This document shows positions 40,910-54,080 of a DNA stretch of 64,000 nucleotides, in pieces. The DNA is from Rossellomorea sp. AcN35-11 (GTDB lineage: Bacteria > Bacillota > Bacilli > Bacillales > Bacillaceae_B). Where the stretch lies: positions 2,288,001 to 2,352,000 of the forward strand of contig CP128835.1 of the NCBI GenBank assembly GCA_030388825.1, read 5' to 3'. The first letter of the stretch is position 1. Every line of letters begins with the position of its first letter. Made by a program: the position numbers and the translations under genes. The notes below the pieces were generated by a model, which saw nothing but the letters and a program-made list of their open reading frames with translations, was not told where the DNA came from and ran no database searches.

Positions 40910-41063
40910 TGGTGAGAGAAGATCGGGAATGGTTCCGGTCTTTTCTGTTTTGTGAAAATCGACAATTCCGTATAGCCCTTCAGTTTACATTGAATAATAT
41001 ATAGTCTACTGCTATAATTCAAAATAGTGTACATGTGTGGAAATAACAGGAGTTGAACGTATA

Positions 41064-42898
41064 ATGAACCGTGAAGAGAAATTAGAAAGACAATCGAGAA
41101 TTAGAAACTTTTCCATTATTGCTCATATAGATCATGGGAAATCTACCCTTGCCGATCGTATATTGGAGAAAACGAAAGCATTGACGGCACGTGAAATGAA
41201 AGAGCAATTACTAGATTCAATGGATCTTGAGAGAGAGAACGTGGAATCACCATCAAATTAAATTCAGTGCAATTAAAGTATCAGGCAAAGGATGGAGAGG
41301 AATATATCTTCCATCTGATTGATACACCGGGACACGTCGACTTTACATACGAAGTATCTCGCAGTTTAGCTGCTTGTGAAGGTGCCGTCCTTGTAGTGGA
41401 TGCTGCTCAGGGGATTGAAGCACAAACATTGGCAAACGTCTATCTTGCACTAGATAATAACCTGGAGATCCTTCCAGTCATCAATAAAATCGACCTTCCT
41501 GCAGCCGATCCGGAAAGAGTTCGCCAGGAAGTGGAAGATGTCATCGGTCTGGATGCATCAGAAGCGGTCCTCGCTTCAGCTAAAGCGGGGATCGGGATCG
41601 AAGAGATCCTTGAACAGGTTGTTGAGAAGGTTCCGGCACCCCAGGGAGATCCCGATGCTCCATTAAAAGCCCTTATCTTTGACTCATTATATGATGCCTA
41701 TCGAGGCGTTGTTGCCTACATCCGTGTGATGGAGGGGAGCGTCAAAGTAGGGGATAAGGTTCGAATGATGGCAACCGGGAAAGAATTTGAGGTAACAGAA
41801 ATAGGAGTCTTCACTCCGAAAGCGACAGGCCAAAAAGAACTGACGGTCGGAGATGTTGGTTACTTAACGGCAGCGATCAAGAATGTCGGGGATACCCGAG
41901 TGGGTGATACGATCACCCTGGCGAAAAATCCTGCAGAGGAAGCATTGCCGGGTTATCGCCGACTAAATCCAATGGTTTATTGCGGATTATATCCAATTGA
42001 TTCAAACCGATATAACGATCTGAGGGAAGCCCTGGAGAAGCTTGAATTGAACGACTCGGCACTTCAGTATGAGCCGGAAACATCTCAAGCACTCGGGTTT
42101 GGGTTCCGCTGTGGATTCCTTGGACTTCTTCATATGGAGATCATTCAGGAACGTATTGAACGCGAATTCAAGATTGACCTGATCACAACAGCACCAAGTG
42201 TTATTTATCATGTTAAATTGACAGATGGTGAAGAAGTGAAAGTGGATAATCCATCCATGATGCCAGATCCGCAAAAAGTGGATCATGTGGAAGAGCCTTA
42301 CGTAAAAGCGACGATCATGGTTCCGAACGATTACGTCGGTGCCGTCATGGAGCTTTGCCAAGGGAAACGTGGTCATTTCATCGACATGCAGTATATGGAT
42401 GATACACGTGTAAATATCATTTACGAAATCCCTCTCGCTGAAATCGTGTATGATTTCTTCGATCAACTGAAGTCCAACACAAAAGGGTATGCTTCCTTTG
42501 ATTATGAGCTGATCGGTTATAAAGAATCCAAGCTTGTGAAAATGGATATTCTTTTAAACGGTGAGAATGTGGATGCACTGAGCTTTATCGTTCACCGGGA
42601 TTTTGCGTACGAACGAGGGAAGCTCATTGTAGAGAAGTTAAAGGAGCTCATTCCGAGACAACAATTCGAAGTTCCGGTCCAGGCTGCGATCGGACAGAAG
42701 ATTGTTGCAAGGTCGACGATCAAGGCGATCCGGAAGAATGTATTGGCAAAATGTTACGGTGGGGATATCTCACGTAAACGTAAACTTCTTGATAAACAAA
42801 AAGAAGGTAAAAAGCGAATGAAATCCGTAGGGAATGTCGAAGTTCCTCAAGAAGCCTTCATGGCCGTCTTGAAAATGGACGATACGGACAAGAAGTAA
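41064..42898 (+). pseudogene. lepA: LepA (EF4) ribosomal back-translocase GTPase, frameshifted as sequenced
   Basis: Translational GTPase of the EF4 family. The first frame has the G1 motif [13 protein letters not shown] and runs to 41261; the second (from 41267) has G3 DTPGHVDF and G4 NKIDLP, the EF-G-like domains and the LepA C-terminal domain. The break lies in GAGAGAGAAC (41229-41239): removing one GA unit restores [13 protein letters not shown], the switch I region, and a 610-residue protein of normal length. ATG 41064 follows ACAGGAG. Confidence 0.9.
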
Positions 42899-42912
42899 TA
42901 GTATGGACGATA

Positions 42913-42958
42913 AAGGGGGAAAGTGGCTTGTATGTGCAGGCACTGCTTACCCCCTTTT
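42913..42958 (+). terminator. Terminator after lepA
   Basis: AAGGGGG ... CCCCCTT with inner pairs AAGTG/CACTGCTT, followed by TTCT. Confidence 0.65.
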
Positions 42959-42988
42959 CTCTATGAATGCCCCTGAGGAGGGATAGAT

Positions 42989-44124
42989 TTGGTAAGATCA
43001 GCGTATATTCATATACCTTTTTGTGAACATATTTGTCATTATTGTGATTTCAATAAAGTTTTTTTACAAGGACAGCCAGTGGATGGGTATCTACTAAGCT
43101 TAGAGAACGAAATCAAGCAGAGAGTCAGGTTGGATTCAGGGGATAAGCTGGATACCATCTTTGTGGGCGGCGGAACTCCTACCTCCCTAAACGCGAATCA
43201 GCTTGATACATTATGTGAAACGATCACCACCCACTTACCCTATGAACATGGTGAATTCACGTTTGAAGCAAACCCGGGCGATTTAACAGAAGACAAGCTC
43301 CGTGTCTTAAAAGATCACGGTGTGAATAGGTTGAGCTTCGGGGTCCAGTCATTCAATGATGAGCTCCTGAAAGGAATCGGCCGCACCCATAAAAGCCAAG
43401 ATGTCTATACGTCAGTGGAAGCGGCTCAAAAAGTCGGGTTCTCAAATATCAGTATCGATTTAATCTACAGCCTGCCGAAGCAAACAGAGGAAGATTTTCA
43501 GGATACTTTGAAGAAAGCACTTGATCTCGACCTCCCTCATTACTCTGCGTACTCACTGATTGTGGAGCCTAAAACGGTCTTCTATAATCTGATGAGAAAA
43601 GGGAAGTTGTCCCTGCCTTCGCAAGATCAAGAGGCAGCCATGTACGAAATTTTAATTGAAACGATGGAGAAATACGGGATCAATCAATACGAAATCAGTA
43701 ATTTTGCCAAACCTGGGTTTGAGCAAGCACAACCTCGTGTATTGGGACAATAATGAATATTATGGTTTAGGAGCAGGAGCCCACGGATATATAAACGGGG
43801 TACGTTATTCCAATTACGGTCCACTAAAAAAAATATATGGATCCACTTGCAGAAGGCTCCCTGCCTACCATCCAAACCCATGAGGTAACGAAAGCCGAAA
43901 TGATGGAAGAAGAAATGTTCCTTGGGTTGCGCAAGGTAGAGGGTGTAAGTCAATCGGTCTTCCGGGATAAATTCGGCTGTCGTATAGAATCGATCTTCGG
44001 TTCGTCCATAGAAGAGATGGAAAAGAGGAAGTTGATCACAGTAAGCGAAGAACGGGTCTCCCTTACGAAACAGGGACGCTTTTTAGGGAACGAAGTATTC
44101 CAATCTTTTCTGGGTGTAATCTAA
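42989..44124 (+). pseudogene. hemW: HemW heme chaperone (radical SAM), two frameshifts as sequenced
   Basis: HemN-like radical SAM protein (YqeR/HemW), a heme chaperone rather than a coproporphyrinogen oxidase. CEHICHYCDF is near residue 13, GGGTPTSL near 52. Three frames are needed: 42989 to about 43720, then SKHNLVYWDNNEYYGLGAGA, then MDPLAEGSLPTIQ from 43837. GAGC at 43721 looks like GAGAGC minus two bases, and the A8 at 43826-43833 like A7 plus one. Repaired length 378. TTG start behind GAGGAGGG. Confidence 0.88.
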
Positions 44125-44128
44125 TATA

Positions 44129-44157
44129 TTGACATCCCTTTTCTGATTTGATAATTT
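44129..44157 (+). promoter_or_regulatory. Sigma-A promoter of the hrcA operon
   Basis: TTGACA at 44129-44134 with an AT-rich -10 region (GATAAT/TAATTT) at 44150-44157, just upstream of the CIRCE operator. Confidence 0.6.
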
Positions 44158-44168
44158 ATTAATTAGAT

Positions 44169-44195
44169 TTAGCACTCATCAGAAGAGAGTGCTAA
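44169..44195. promoter_or_regulatory. CIRCE operator (HrcA binding site)
   Basis: TTAGCACTC, nine bases, GAGTGCTAA: exact match to the CIRCE inverted repeat, 12 bases before the hrcA start codon. Confidence 0.98.
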
Positions 44196-44207
44196 CAGGG
44201 GTGATGA

Positions 44208-45245
44208 ATGTTGTTAACAGATCGACAACTTCTAATTCTTCAAGTCATTATTGATGATTTTATCCTATCAGCTCAGCCTGTAGGTTCCAGAAGCTTGTCC
44301 AAAAAGGATGAGATTTCATTCAGCTCAGCCACGATTCGTAATGAAATGGCTGATTTGGAGGACCTGGGTTTCATTGAAAAAACACATACTTCTTCAGGCC
44401 GGGTTCCTTCTGAGAAGGGTTATCGTTATTATGTGGATCACTTGCTTTCTCCTCAGAAGTTAAAGAAAAATGATGTTCATGCATTACGCTCCATCTTTAC
44501 TGAGCGGATTTATGAACTGGAGAAGGTGGTCCAGAAGTCTGCGAAGATCTTATCCGAGCTGACAAATTACACGACAATCGTATTAGGACCCGATTTAAAG
44601 GAGAACAAGCTGAAAAAGATTCAACTGATTCCACTGAACAAGGATACAGCCATTGCCATCATCGTGACGGATAACGGACATGTTGAAAATAAACTGTTCC
44701 AGATCCCGCCTACAATGGATGCCGCCGAGCTCGAGAAGCTCGTGCTTATCTTAAATGACCGGTTAGCCGGTGTTCCGATCAGTGAATTGAATGATAAAAT
44801 TTTCAAGGAAGTCGCTCTTCTGCTAAGAGAGCATATCCAGAACTATGATTTTATCCTGCACTCGATTACGGATTCCTTTAATCCATCGGTCACCGATAAG
44901 CTGTTCTTTGGAGGGAAAACCAATATACTTAATCAACCTGAGTTCAATGACGTCCACAAGGTCCGAATGCTCCTTGAAATGATAGAACAGGAAGAGAGCA
45001 TCTACAACCTGATTCGTCCTTCCGCTACAGGATTGAATATTAAGATTGGGAAAGAAAATGATCATCTTGCCATGGAGAATTGCAGTCTTATAACCGCTAC
45101 TTATTCGATTGGCAAAGAACAGTTAGGTTCCATTGCGATTATCGGGCCTACCCGGATGGAGTATTCCCGAGTGGTAAGTTTACTGAATTTCTTCTCAAAT
45201 GATATGTCCAAGGTTCTTACGAAACTGTATCAAAGTGAAGATTAG
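44208..45245 (+). CDS. hrcA: Heat-inducible transcription repressor HrcA
   Basis: Represses its own operon and groE by binding CIRCE; activity depends on GroEL. The 345-residue protein has the winged-helix region ([20 protein letters not shown]) and the HrcA core ([18 protein letters not shown]). ATG 44208 follows AGGGGTGATGA. First gene of hrcA-grpE-dnaK-dnaJ. Confidence 0.97.
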   Translation: MLLTDRQLLILQVIIDDFILSAQPVGSRSLSKKDEISFSSATIRNEMADLEDLGFIEKTHTSSGRVPSEKGYRYYVDHLLSPQKLKKNDVHALRSIFTERIYELEKVVQKSAKILSELTNYTTIVLGPDLKENKLKKIQLIPLNKDTAIAIIVTDNGHVENKLFQIPPTMDAAELEKLVLILNDRLAGVPISELNDKIFKEVALLLREHIQNYDFILHSITDSFNPSVTDKLFFGGKTNILNQPEFNDVHKVRMLLEMIEQEESIYNLIRPSATGLNIKIGKENDHLAMENCSLITATYSIGKEQLGSIAIIGPTRMEYSRVVSLLNFFSNDMSKVLTKLYQSED

Positions 45246-45274
45246 TGGACATATTGTATAAAGGAAAATAAGGC

Positions 45275-45301
45275 CCGGAAGCCCTTATTAGCGCCTTCCG
45301 G
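45275..45301 (+). other. Hairpin between hrcA and grpE
   Basis: CCGGAAG (45275-45281) pairs with CTTCCGG (45295-45301), without a T-run. A stem-loop and mRNA processing at this junction are known for the B. subtilis dnaK operon, so this may be a processing signal. Confidence 0.45.
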
Positions 45302-45341
45302 TGTCTTCGAATGTTCGTACATTTTTAAGGAGGTGAATGTT

Positions 45342-45896
45342 ATGTCTGAAGAAACGAAACAAAAACAGCAAGAAGCGAAAGAGGAAAACAGCGAGGTCGT
45401 TGAAGAAGTATTCGCTGAAGAGCCTCAAGTGGAAGAGCAGCAAGAATCAGATGAGCTTTCACAACTGGAAGAAAAGCTGAATGATTCTGAAAACCGTTAT
45501 CTTCGCCTAAGGGCAGATTTCGATAACTTCCGCCGTCGTGTAAATGTAGAGAGCGAAGCGAAGGAGAAATACCGTGCTCAGGGACTTATCACGGATATCC
45601 TGCCGGCACTTGATAATTTCGAGCGCGCTTTAAATATAGAAGCAGATAATGATCAGACGAAGACCCTGCTGCAAGGAATGGAAATGGTTCACAGAAGCAT
45701 TGTGGAAGCCCTTAAGAAAGAGGGAGTAGAACCGATTGAAGCGGTAGGTCAAGAATTTGATCCTCATTTGCATCAAGCTGTCATGCAAATTGAAGATGAA
45801 AACTTCGAGAGCAATGTTGTAGTCGAGGAATTCCAGAAGGGCTACAAACTGAAAGACAGAGTAATCCGTCCTTCAATGGTGAAGGTCAATCAATAA
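45342..45896 (+). CDS. grpE: GrpE nucleotide-exchange factor
   Basis: Nucleotide exchange factor for DnaK. The 184-residue protein has an acidic coiled N-terminal region, then the GrpE core [16 protein letters not shown] and the C-terminal beta domain ([16 protein letters not shown]). AAGGAGGTG lies before ATG 45342, so the GTG nine bases upstream is not the start. Confidence 0.96.
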   Translation: MSEETKQKQQEAKEENSEVVEEVFAEEPQVEEQQESDELSQLEEKLNDSENRYLRLRADFDNFRRRVNVESEAKEKYRAQGLITDILPALDNFERALNIEADNDQTKTLLQGMEMVHRSIVEALKKEGVEPIEAVGQEFDPHLHQAVMQIEDENFESNVVVEEFQKGYKLKDRVIRPSMVKVNQ

Positions 45897-45899
45897 TAA

Positions 45900-47766
<1,867 letters not shown>

Positions 47767-47778
47767 TAAAGTATGAAA

Positions 47779-47820
47779 GAAAAAGTCAAAGTCAGGGCGG
47801 TTCTTGGCTTTGACTTTTTC
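47779..47820 (+). terminator. Terminator after dnaK
   Basis: GAAAAAGTCAAAG pairs with CTTTGACTTTTTC; the T-run is part of the right arm. It separates dnaK from dnaJ, which probably has some expression of its own. Confidence 0.8.
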
Positions 47821-47959
47821 TATGATTGAAAGAGACCTGAGATGATGCTTTCATCCGATAGATAAAATCAATCGTAACGAATGTTGAGTTTTTATTGATA
47901 ATAGGCGAAGCTCAATGTTAAAATAACCTTTATGCAAAGGATTCGGGAGTGGTGTTTTA

Positions 47960-49087
47960 ATGAGTAAACGGGACTATTATGAGGTTCTTGGGGTCGGAAA
48001 AGACGCCTCAAAAGACGAAATGAAGAAAGCATACCGCAAGCTCTCTAAAAAATATCATCCGGATATTAATAAAGAAGCGGATGCAGATGAAAAGTTCAAA
48101 GAAATATCGGAAGCTTACGAAGTATTGAGTGATGATCAGAAACGGGCTCAATATGATCGCTTTGGTCATACGGATCCTAACCAAGGTTTCGGCGGAGGCG
48201 GAGACTTTGGCGGAGGCGGTTTCGGTGGTTTTGAAGATATCTTCAATACGTTCTTCGGTGGCGGCGGCGGCCGTAGAAGAGATCCGAATGCACCTAGACA
48301 AGGTGCCGATCTTCAGTATACGATGTCCCTGACATTTGAAGAAGCGGTATTCGGAAAAGAAACAGAGATCGAGATTCCGAGAGAAGAGGAATGTGACACT
48401 TGTCATGGCTCAGGTGCGAAGCCTGGAACCAAGGTTCATACATGTTCTCACTGTAACGGATCGGGTCAATTAAATGTGGAACAGAATACACCTTTCGGCC
48501 GCATTGTGAACAGACGCGTTTGTCACTACTGTAACGGTACGGGTAAACAAATTAAGGAGAAATGTTCTACTTGTGGCGGGGCAGGTAAAGTACAGAAGCG
48601 CCGTAAGATTTCAGTTAAGATCCCTGCTGGAATCGATGACGGGCAGCAGCTGCGTGTCACCGGGCAGGGCGAACCAGGAATAAATGGAGGACCGGCTGGA
48701 GACTTATACGTTGTGTTCCATGTCCGCTCACATGACTTCTTCGAGCGTAATGGAGATGACATTTATTGCGAAATGCCTGTGACGTTTGCACAAGCGGCAT
48801 TGGGTGATGAAATCGAAGTCCCTACTCTGCATGGAAAAGTAAAGCTTAAAGTACCGGCAGGCACTCAAACCGGCACAAGATTCCGTTTGAAAGGTAAGGG
48901 AGTGCCGAACGTACGTGGATATGGTACAGGTGATCAGCACGTCCAGGTGAAGGTGGTAACCCCTTCTAAATTGACGGATAAGCAAAAGCAGTTACTAAGA
49001 GAATTTGCTGATATAAGCGGACAGGTGCCGGACGAACAGCATGAAAGTTTTTTTGATAAAGTAAAAAAAGCCTTTAAAGGCGAATAA
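47960..49087 (+). CDS. dnaJ: Chaperone DnaJ (Hsp40)
   Basis: DnaK co-chaperone. The 375-residue protein has the J domain with HPD in [12 protein letters not shown], a Gly/Phe-rich linker (about 76-105), four CxxCxGxG zinc repeats ([32 protein letters not shown]) and the C-terminal substrate domain. GGGAGTGGTGTTTTA precedes the ATG. Confidence 0.97.
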   Translation: MSKRDYYEVLGVGKDASKDEMKKAYRKLSKKYHPDINKEADADEKFKEISEAYEVLSDDQKRAQYDRFGHTDPNQGFGGGGDFGGGGFGGFEDIFNTFFGGGGGRRRDPNAPRQGADLQYTMSLTFEEAVFGKETEIEIPREEECDTCHGSGAKPGTKVHTCSHCNGSGQLNVEQNTPFGRIVNRRVCHYCNGTGKQIKEKCSTCGGAGKVQKRRKISVKIPAGIDDGQQLRVTGQGEPGINGGPAGDLYVVFHVRSHDFFERNGDDIYCEMPVTFAQAALGDEIEVPTLHGKVKLKVPAGTQTGTRFRLKGKGVPNVRGYGTGDQHVQVKVVTPSKLTDKQKQLLREFADISGQVPDEQHESFFDKVKKAFKGE

Positions 49088-49110
49088 CTCAGAACGGAGT
49101 TGGTAGATCA

Positions 49111-50052
49111 ATGAAATGGTCAGAAATTAGTATTCTTACTACGAATGAAGCAATTGAGCCGATTTCAAACATTCTTCATGAATCAGGAGCAAGCGGTGTG
49201 GTCATTGAAGACCCCGCGGAATTAATGAAGGAAAGAGAAGATATGTTTGGTGAGATCTACCAACTCAATCCTGATGATTACCCGGCTGAGGGTGTATTGG
49301 TGAAGGCATATTTACCTGTAAATAGTTTTCTCGGGGAAACAGTGGATGAAATTAAACAGGGGATCACGAACTTAGTCACCTATGATATCGACATTGGTGA
49401 AAACAAAGTGGAGATTTCCGAAGTGAATGAGGAAGAATGGGCAACGGCTTGGAAGAAATATTACCATCCCGTAAAAATTTCCGATAAGTTCACGATTGTT
49501 CCTACCTGGGAAGACTATACTCCTGTCCATAGTGATGAACTCATCATTGAATTGGATCCTGGCATGGCATTTGGAACAGGTACTCACCCTACAACGGTTA
49601 TGTGTATCCAAGCACTTGAGCGGATCGTCAAAGAACAAGATTCGGTCATCGATGTGGGAACAGGTTCAGGTGTATTATCGATTGCTGCTGCACAGTTAGC
49701 AGCAGACAACGTAAGAGCGTATGACCTTGATGAAGTAGCTGTCCGTTCCGCCAGATTGAACGTGAAGCTGAATAAAGTCCAAGATGCTGTGACGGTTGAG
49801 GCGAATAATTTATTGAATGGCGTCAACGGGCAAGCCGATGTGATCGTAGCGAATATCCTGGCTGAAATTATTTTGCGCTTCACACAAGATGCCTTTGAAC
49901 TAGTGAAACCGGGTGGGTACTTTATCACCTCTGGAATCATCCAGCCTAAGAAGCAGGAAGTACGTGATTCATTGGAATCCGCCGGCTTTAAGATCGAAGA
50001 AATCATGGTCATGGAGGACTGGGTGGCGATCATTGCCAGAAAGCCTTTGTAA
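49111..50052 (+). CDS. prmA: Ribosomal protein L11 methyltransferase PrmA
   Basis: SAM-dependent trimethylation of L11. The 313-residue protein has the N-terminal substrate domain and the SAM site [16 protein letters not shown] near residue 177, with [16 protein letters not shown] just before it. Starts 23 bases after dnaJ. Confidence 0.96.
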   Translation: MKWSEISILTTNEAIEPISNILHESGASGVVIEDPAELMKEREDMFGEIYQLNPDDYPAEGVLVKAYLPVNSFLGETVDEIKQGITNLVTYDIDIGENKVEISEVNEEEWATAWKKYYHPVKISDKFTIVPTWEDYTPVHSDELIIELDPGMAFGTGTHPTTVMCIQALERIVKEQDSVIDVGTGSGVLSIAAAQLAADNVRAYDLDEVAVRSARLNVKLNKVQDAVTVEANNLLNGVNGQADVIVANILAEIILRFTQDAFELVKPGGYFITSGIIQPKKQEVRDSLESAGFKIEEIMVMEDWVAIIARKPL

Positions 50053-50084
50053 TCTGAAAGTAAAAACAGTGGAGTTGAAGCTGA

Positions 50085-50831
50085 ATGCAACGATATTTTA
50101 TTGAAGACACATATCGAGAAAATGATCCGGTAATGATTACGGGAGACGACTACCATCATATGATCCGTGTCATGAGAATGAAGGAAGAAGATGAGGTATA
50201 TGTCGTTTTCAAGGATCAGGCATCAGCGATTGCCCGTATTGAAACGATTTCCAGTGACGCAGTGGAGTTATCAATAGTAAAATGGGAAACATCGACGAAA
50301 GAATTGCCAATTAAAGTAACCATTGCGAGCGGACTGCCGAAAGGGGATAAATTGGAGTTGATTTTCCAAAAGGGAACCGAGCTTGGAGCCACTCAATTTA
50401 TCCCTTTTAATGCCGATCGCTCCATTGTGAAATGGGACGAAAAGAAAGCAAAGAAAAAGGTAGAGCGCTGGGAGAAAATTGTCAAGGAAGCCGCGGAACA
50501 GTCTCACAGACTCCTTGTTCCCCAAGTATCTGCCCCCATTTCATTGAAACAATTAGTCCAAGAACAGTTTGATTATAAACTTATCGCATATGAAGAAGAG
50601 GCCAGAGCCGGAGAAAAAGGAAATCTTTCAAAGGTATTGTCAACGATCGATCATGGACAAAGTATCCTGGTCGTATTCGGTCCTGAAGGTGGATTGACAG
50701 AAAAAGAAGTAGAGATGTGTAAGAGCGAAGGTTTTATCCCATGTGGGCTGGGCCCAAGAATCTTACGGACGGAGACTGCTCCATTGTATGTCCTCTCAGC
50801 CATCAGCTATCAATTAGAACTTATGAGGTGA
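50085..50831 (+). CDS. rsmE: 16S rRNA m3U1498 methyltransferase RsmE
   Basis: SPOUT-class methyltransferase for 16S rRNA U1498. The 248-residue protein has an N-terminal PUA-like domain, the block LPKGDKLELIFQKGTELGAT, and the SPOUT knot VVFGPEGGLTEKEV and LGPRILRTETAPLYVLSA. Ends six bases before mtaB. Confidence 0.96.
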   Translation: MQRYFIEDTYRENDPVMITGDDYHHMIRVMRMKEEDEVYVVFKDQASAIARIETISSDAVELSIVKWETSTKELPIKVTIASGLPKGDKLELIFQKGTELGATQFIPFNADRSIVKWDEKKAKKKVERWEKIVKEAAEQSHRLLVPQVSAPISLKQLVQEQFDYKLIAYEEEARAGEKGNLSKVLSTIDHGQSILVVFGPEGGLTEKEVEMCKSEGFIPCGLGPRILRTETAPLYVLSAISYQLELMR

Positions 50832-50836
50832 TTGTA

Positions 50837-52172
50837 ATGCCATCAGTAGCGTTTCACACTCTTGGGTGTAAAGTGAACCACTACGAAACAGAAGCCATTT
50901 GGCAACTATTCAAAGAAGAAGGATATGAACGTGTAGAGTATGATTCAATCGCAGATGTATATGTCATCAACACGTGTACGGTAACGAATACAGGAGACAA
51001 GAAAAGCAGGCAGGTCATTCGTCGTGCCATCAGGAAAAATCCTGATGGGGTCATATGTGTAACAGGATGCTATGCCCAAACATCTCCTGCTGAAATCATG
51101 GCCATTCCCGGCGTTGATGTCGTGGTAGGAACACAAGATCGAAGAAAGATGCTTACGTACATCGAAGAATACAAACAAGAACGTCAACCGATCAATGGTG
51201 TCACCAACATTATGAAGAACCGTGTTTATGAAGAATTGGATGTCCCTGCCTTCACGGATCGTACTCGTGCTTCTCTTAAAATCCAGGAAGGCTGCAACAA
51301 CTTCTGTACGTTCTGTATCATTCCGTGGGCCCGTGGGCTGATGAGATCCCGTGATCCGGAAGAGGTCATCAATCAAGCTCAACAGCTTGTAGATGCCGGA
51401 TACAAAGAGATCGTCCTGACAGGCATCCACACTGGCGGATACGGTGAAGATATGAAAGACTACAACCTTGCCATGCTCCTTAAAGACCTGGAGCAAAAAG
51501 TCAAAGGTCTGAAGAGAATCAGGATTTCTTCCATCGAAGCCAGCCAGCTCACAGACGAAGTCATTGAAGTGATCGATCAATCCAACATCGTTGTAAGGCA
51601 CCTGCATATTCCACTTCAATCGGGGTCCAACACAGTCCTTAAGAGAATGCGTCGAAAGTATACGATGGAATTCTTTGCAGAGCGTTTGGAAAAGCTTAAG
51701 AAGGCTCTTCCGGGACTTGCTGTTACATCAGATGTCATTGTCGGTTTCCCCTGGCGAAACAGAAGAAGAATTCATGGAAACCTATAACTTCATCAATGAA
51801 CATAAGTTCTCTGAATTGCATGTGTTCCCGTATTCTAAGCGGACTGGAACGCCTGCTGCACGCATGGACGACCAGATTGATGAAGATATCAAGAATGAAC
51901 GTGTTCACCGTCTAATCGAACTTTCGAATCAATTAGCGAAAGAATATGCTTCCGGGTTCGAAAACGAAGTGCTGGAAGTAATACCTGAAGAGATTTATCA
52001 AGAAGATCTATATGTAGGATATACGGACAATTACCTGAAAGTCGTATTCCCTGCAACAGAGGATATGGTTGGGAAGCTTGTAAAAGTGAAAATCACCAAG
52101 GCAGGCTATCCATTAAACGAAGGTCAATTTGTACGTGTCCTGGAAGAATCAGAAGAAAAAGCCGTGATCTAA
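50837..52172 (+). pseudogene. mtaB: MtaB tRNA t6A37 methylthiotransferase, frameshifted as sequenced
   Basis: Radical SAM enzyme (YqeV) converting t6A37 to ms2t6A37 in tRNA. The N-terminal UPF0004 domain, the radical SAM motif CNNFCTFC and TSDVIVGFP are in the first frame; GETEEEFMETYNFI, the remaining catalytic part and the TRAM-like domain follow in another frame. The break is the C4 run at 51748-51751; one C fewer restores VGFPGETEEEF and a 444-residue protein. ATG 50837 follows GAGGTG. Confidence 0.9.
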
Positions 52173-52177
52173 TGGAA

Positions 52178-52211
52178 GAAGGCACCTGAATGAAAAGGGT
52201 GTCTTTTTTTT
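52178..52211 (+). terminator. Terminator after mtaB
   Basis: AGGCACC pairs with GGGTGTCT (wobble pairs) followed by a T-run. Confidence 0.65.
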
Positions 52212-52348
52212 ATTTTTCTACAATAATACTTTATAACTACTGTCTTTTTGGTGTAGAATCAAATTATCTATTGATTAGTGTAGAAGAAGGTTGTAAACTG
52301 TTATTGTTAATTAAATAAATGAAATAGGTCTTTTTTTTAAATTGATAG

Positions 52349-52381
52349 TGCAAACGATTGCATTAAATGTAAGCGTTTGTA
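52349..52381. promoter_or_regulatory. Two LacI/CcpA-like operators before the alpha-glucosidase
   Basis: TGCAAACGATTGCA (52349-52362) and TGTAAGCGTTTGTA (52368-52381) are two 14-bp near-palindromes whose centres lie 19 bases apart. Each differs from the cre consensus TGWAANCGNTNWCA at two positions. A possible -10, TATACT, is at 52388-52393, so a bound repressor would block it. CcpA or a LacI-family sugar repressor is inferred. Confidence 0.55.
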
Positions 52382-52409
52382 TCTTACTATACTTTGATGA
52401 GGTGTTATG

Positions 52410-54074
52410 ATGAAAAAAGCATGGCGTAAAGAAGCAGTAGGATATCAAATTTATCCAAGAAGTTTTCAAGATTCAAACGGTGATGGTATCGGCGATCTGC
52501 AAGGAGTCATCCAACGATTGGATTATATAAAAGAATTAGGCATCGATGTAATCTGGATTTGTCCGATGTATAAATCCCCAAATGATGATAATGGATATGA
52601 CATCTCTGATTATCAGGATATCATGGAGGACTTCGGGACGATGGAAGATTTCGACCAACTTCTTAATGAAGTCCATAAGAGAGGGATGAAGCTGATCATC
52701 GACCTTGTACTTAACCATACGAGTGATGAACACCCTTGGTTCATCGAGTCCAAAAGTTCTAAAAACAGTCCTAAGCGGGACTGGTATATTTGGAGAGATG
52801 GAGTGAAAGGGAAAGAGCCGAATAACTGGGAGAGCATTTTTGGTGGATCTGCCTGGGAGTATGATGAAGAAACGGATCAATATTTCCTTCATGTATTCTC
52901 TACCAAGCAGCCGGATTTGAACTGGGAAAACGAAGAAGTCCGGGACGCCCTCTATGACACGGTTAACTGGTGGCTTGACAAGGGGATCGACGGATTTAGA
53001 ATCGATGCCATCAGCCATATTAAGAAGCGCCCGGGTCTCCCTGATATGCCGAATCCGAAAAAGGAAAAGTACGTCTCTTCTTTCGATATGCATATGAACC
53101 AGAAAGGAATCCACACGTTCCTGCAAGAATTTAAAGATCGGACATATGGAAACTATGATGTCATGTCTGTTGGAGAAGCAAATGGTGTGAAAGCGGATGA
53201 AGCAGAACTATGGGTTGGAAAAGAAAACGGTAAGATGGATATGATCTTCCAATTTGAACATCTTGGTTTATGGGACGCTGAAACCAACCCCGACTTGGAT
53301 ATTGTGGAATTAAAGAAGGTACTGACACGCTGGCAAAAAGGACTTGAAGGCAACGGGTGGAATGCACTGTTCATTGAAAACCATGATAAGCCCCGCGTTG
53401 TTTCCACCTGGGGGAACGATGAAGAATATTGGAGAGAAAGCGCCACTGCCATGGCAACCATGTATTTCTTAATGCAGGGAACACCGTTCATTTATCAGGG
53501 TCAAGAAATCGGAATGACCAATGTTCAATTCCCATCCATTGAAGATTATGACGACGTAGCAGTAAAGAACCTTTACCGTCTGAAGCGAGAAGAAGGGGTA
53601 TCACATAAAGAAATCATGGAAATCATCTGGGCATCTTCCCGTGATAACAGCAGGACACCGATGCAATGGTCTGATGCTGAGAACAGCGGGTTTACAAATG
53701 GTACGCCGTGGATGAAAGTGAATCCAAACTATAAAACCATCAATGTTAAAGCACAGGAAAATGACGAAAACTCCATTCTGAATTTCTATAAGAAAATGAT
53801 CCAACTAAAGAAGGATGAAAATGTTTTCACGTACGGAATCTATGACCTGCTACTTGAAAAAGACAAGCAAATCTATGCGTATACCCGTACTGGAGATGAC
53901 CAATCCATGATTGTCATTACAAACCTCTCCACTAAAGAAGCCGTTTGTGACCTTGATGAACTCACCGTTTCTTCTCAGAATCTTCTGTTGAACAACTATG
54001 TTGTGGACAGCCATAAAGAGGTAAGTACATTCACTCTTAAACCGTACGAGGCGAGAGTATATCGTTTACACTAA
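52410..54074 (+). CDS. GH13 alpha-glucosidase (oligo-1,6-glucosidase / MalL type)
   Basis: Cytoplasmic glycoside hydrolase family 13 enzyme of the oligo-1,6-glucosidase / maltase subfamily. Catalytic positions: nucleophile Asp in DGFRIDAI near 196, acid Glu in SVGEANG near 252, and the transition-state Asp in FIENHDKPR near 323; the (beta/alpha)8 start has YQIYPRSFQDSNGDGIGDL. Preference for alpha-1,6 or alpha-1,4 bonds cannot be read from sequence. No sugar transporter adjoins it. ATG 52410 is seven bases after GAGG; ATG 52407 is possible. Confidence 0.9.
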   Translation: MKKAWRKEAVGYQIYPRSFQDSNGDGIGDLQGVIQRLDYIKELGIDVIWICPMYKSPNDDNGYDISDYQDIMEDFGTMEDFDQLLNEVHKRGMKLIIDLVLNHTSDEHPWFIESKSSKNSPKRDWYIWRDGVKGKEPNNWESIFGGSAWEYDEETDQYFLHVFSTKQPDLNWENEEVRDALYDTVNWWLDKGIDGFRIDAISHIKKRPGLPDMPNPKKEKYVSSFDMHMNQKGIHTFLQEFKDRTYGNYDVMSVGEANGVKADEAELWVGKENGKMDMIFQFEHLGLWDAETNPDLDIVELKKVLTRWQKGLEGNGWNALFIENHDKPRVVSTWGNDEEYWRESATAMATMYFLMQGTPFIYQGQEIGMTNVQFPSIEDYDDVAVKNLYRLKREEGVSHKEIMEIIWASSRDNSRTPMQWSDAENSGFTNGTPWMKVNPNYKTINVKAQENDENSILNFYKKMIQLKKDENVFTYGIYDLLLEKDKQIYAYTRTGDDQSMIVITNLSTKEAVCDLDELTVSSQNLLLNNYVVDSHKEVSTFTLKPYEARVYRLH

Positions 54075-54080
54075 TAGAAA

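Noticed and set aside
43653..44124. Programmed frameshifting in hemW or mltG
   Set aside because: No slippery heptamer with a stimulating structure is shared, the family does not use recoding, and many unrelated genes in the window show the same kind of break.
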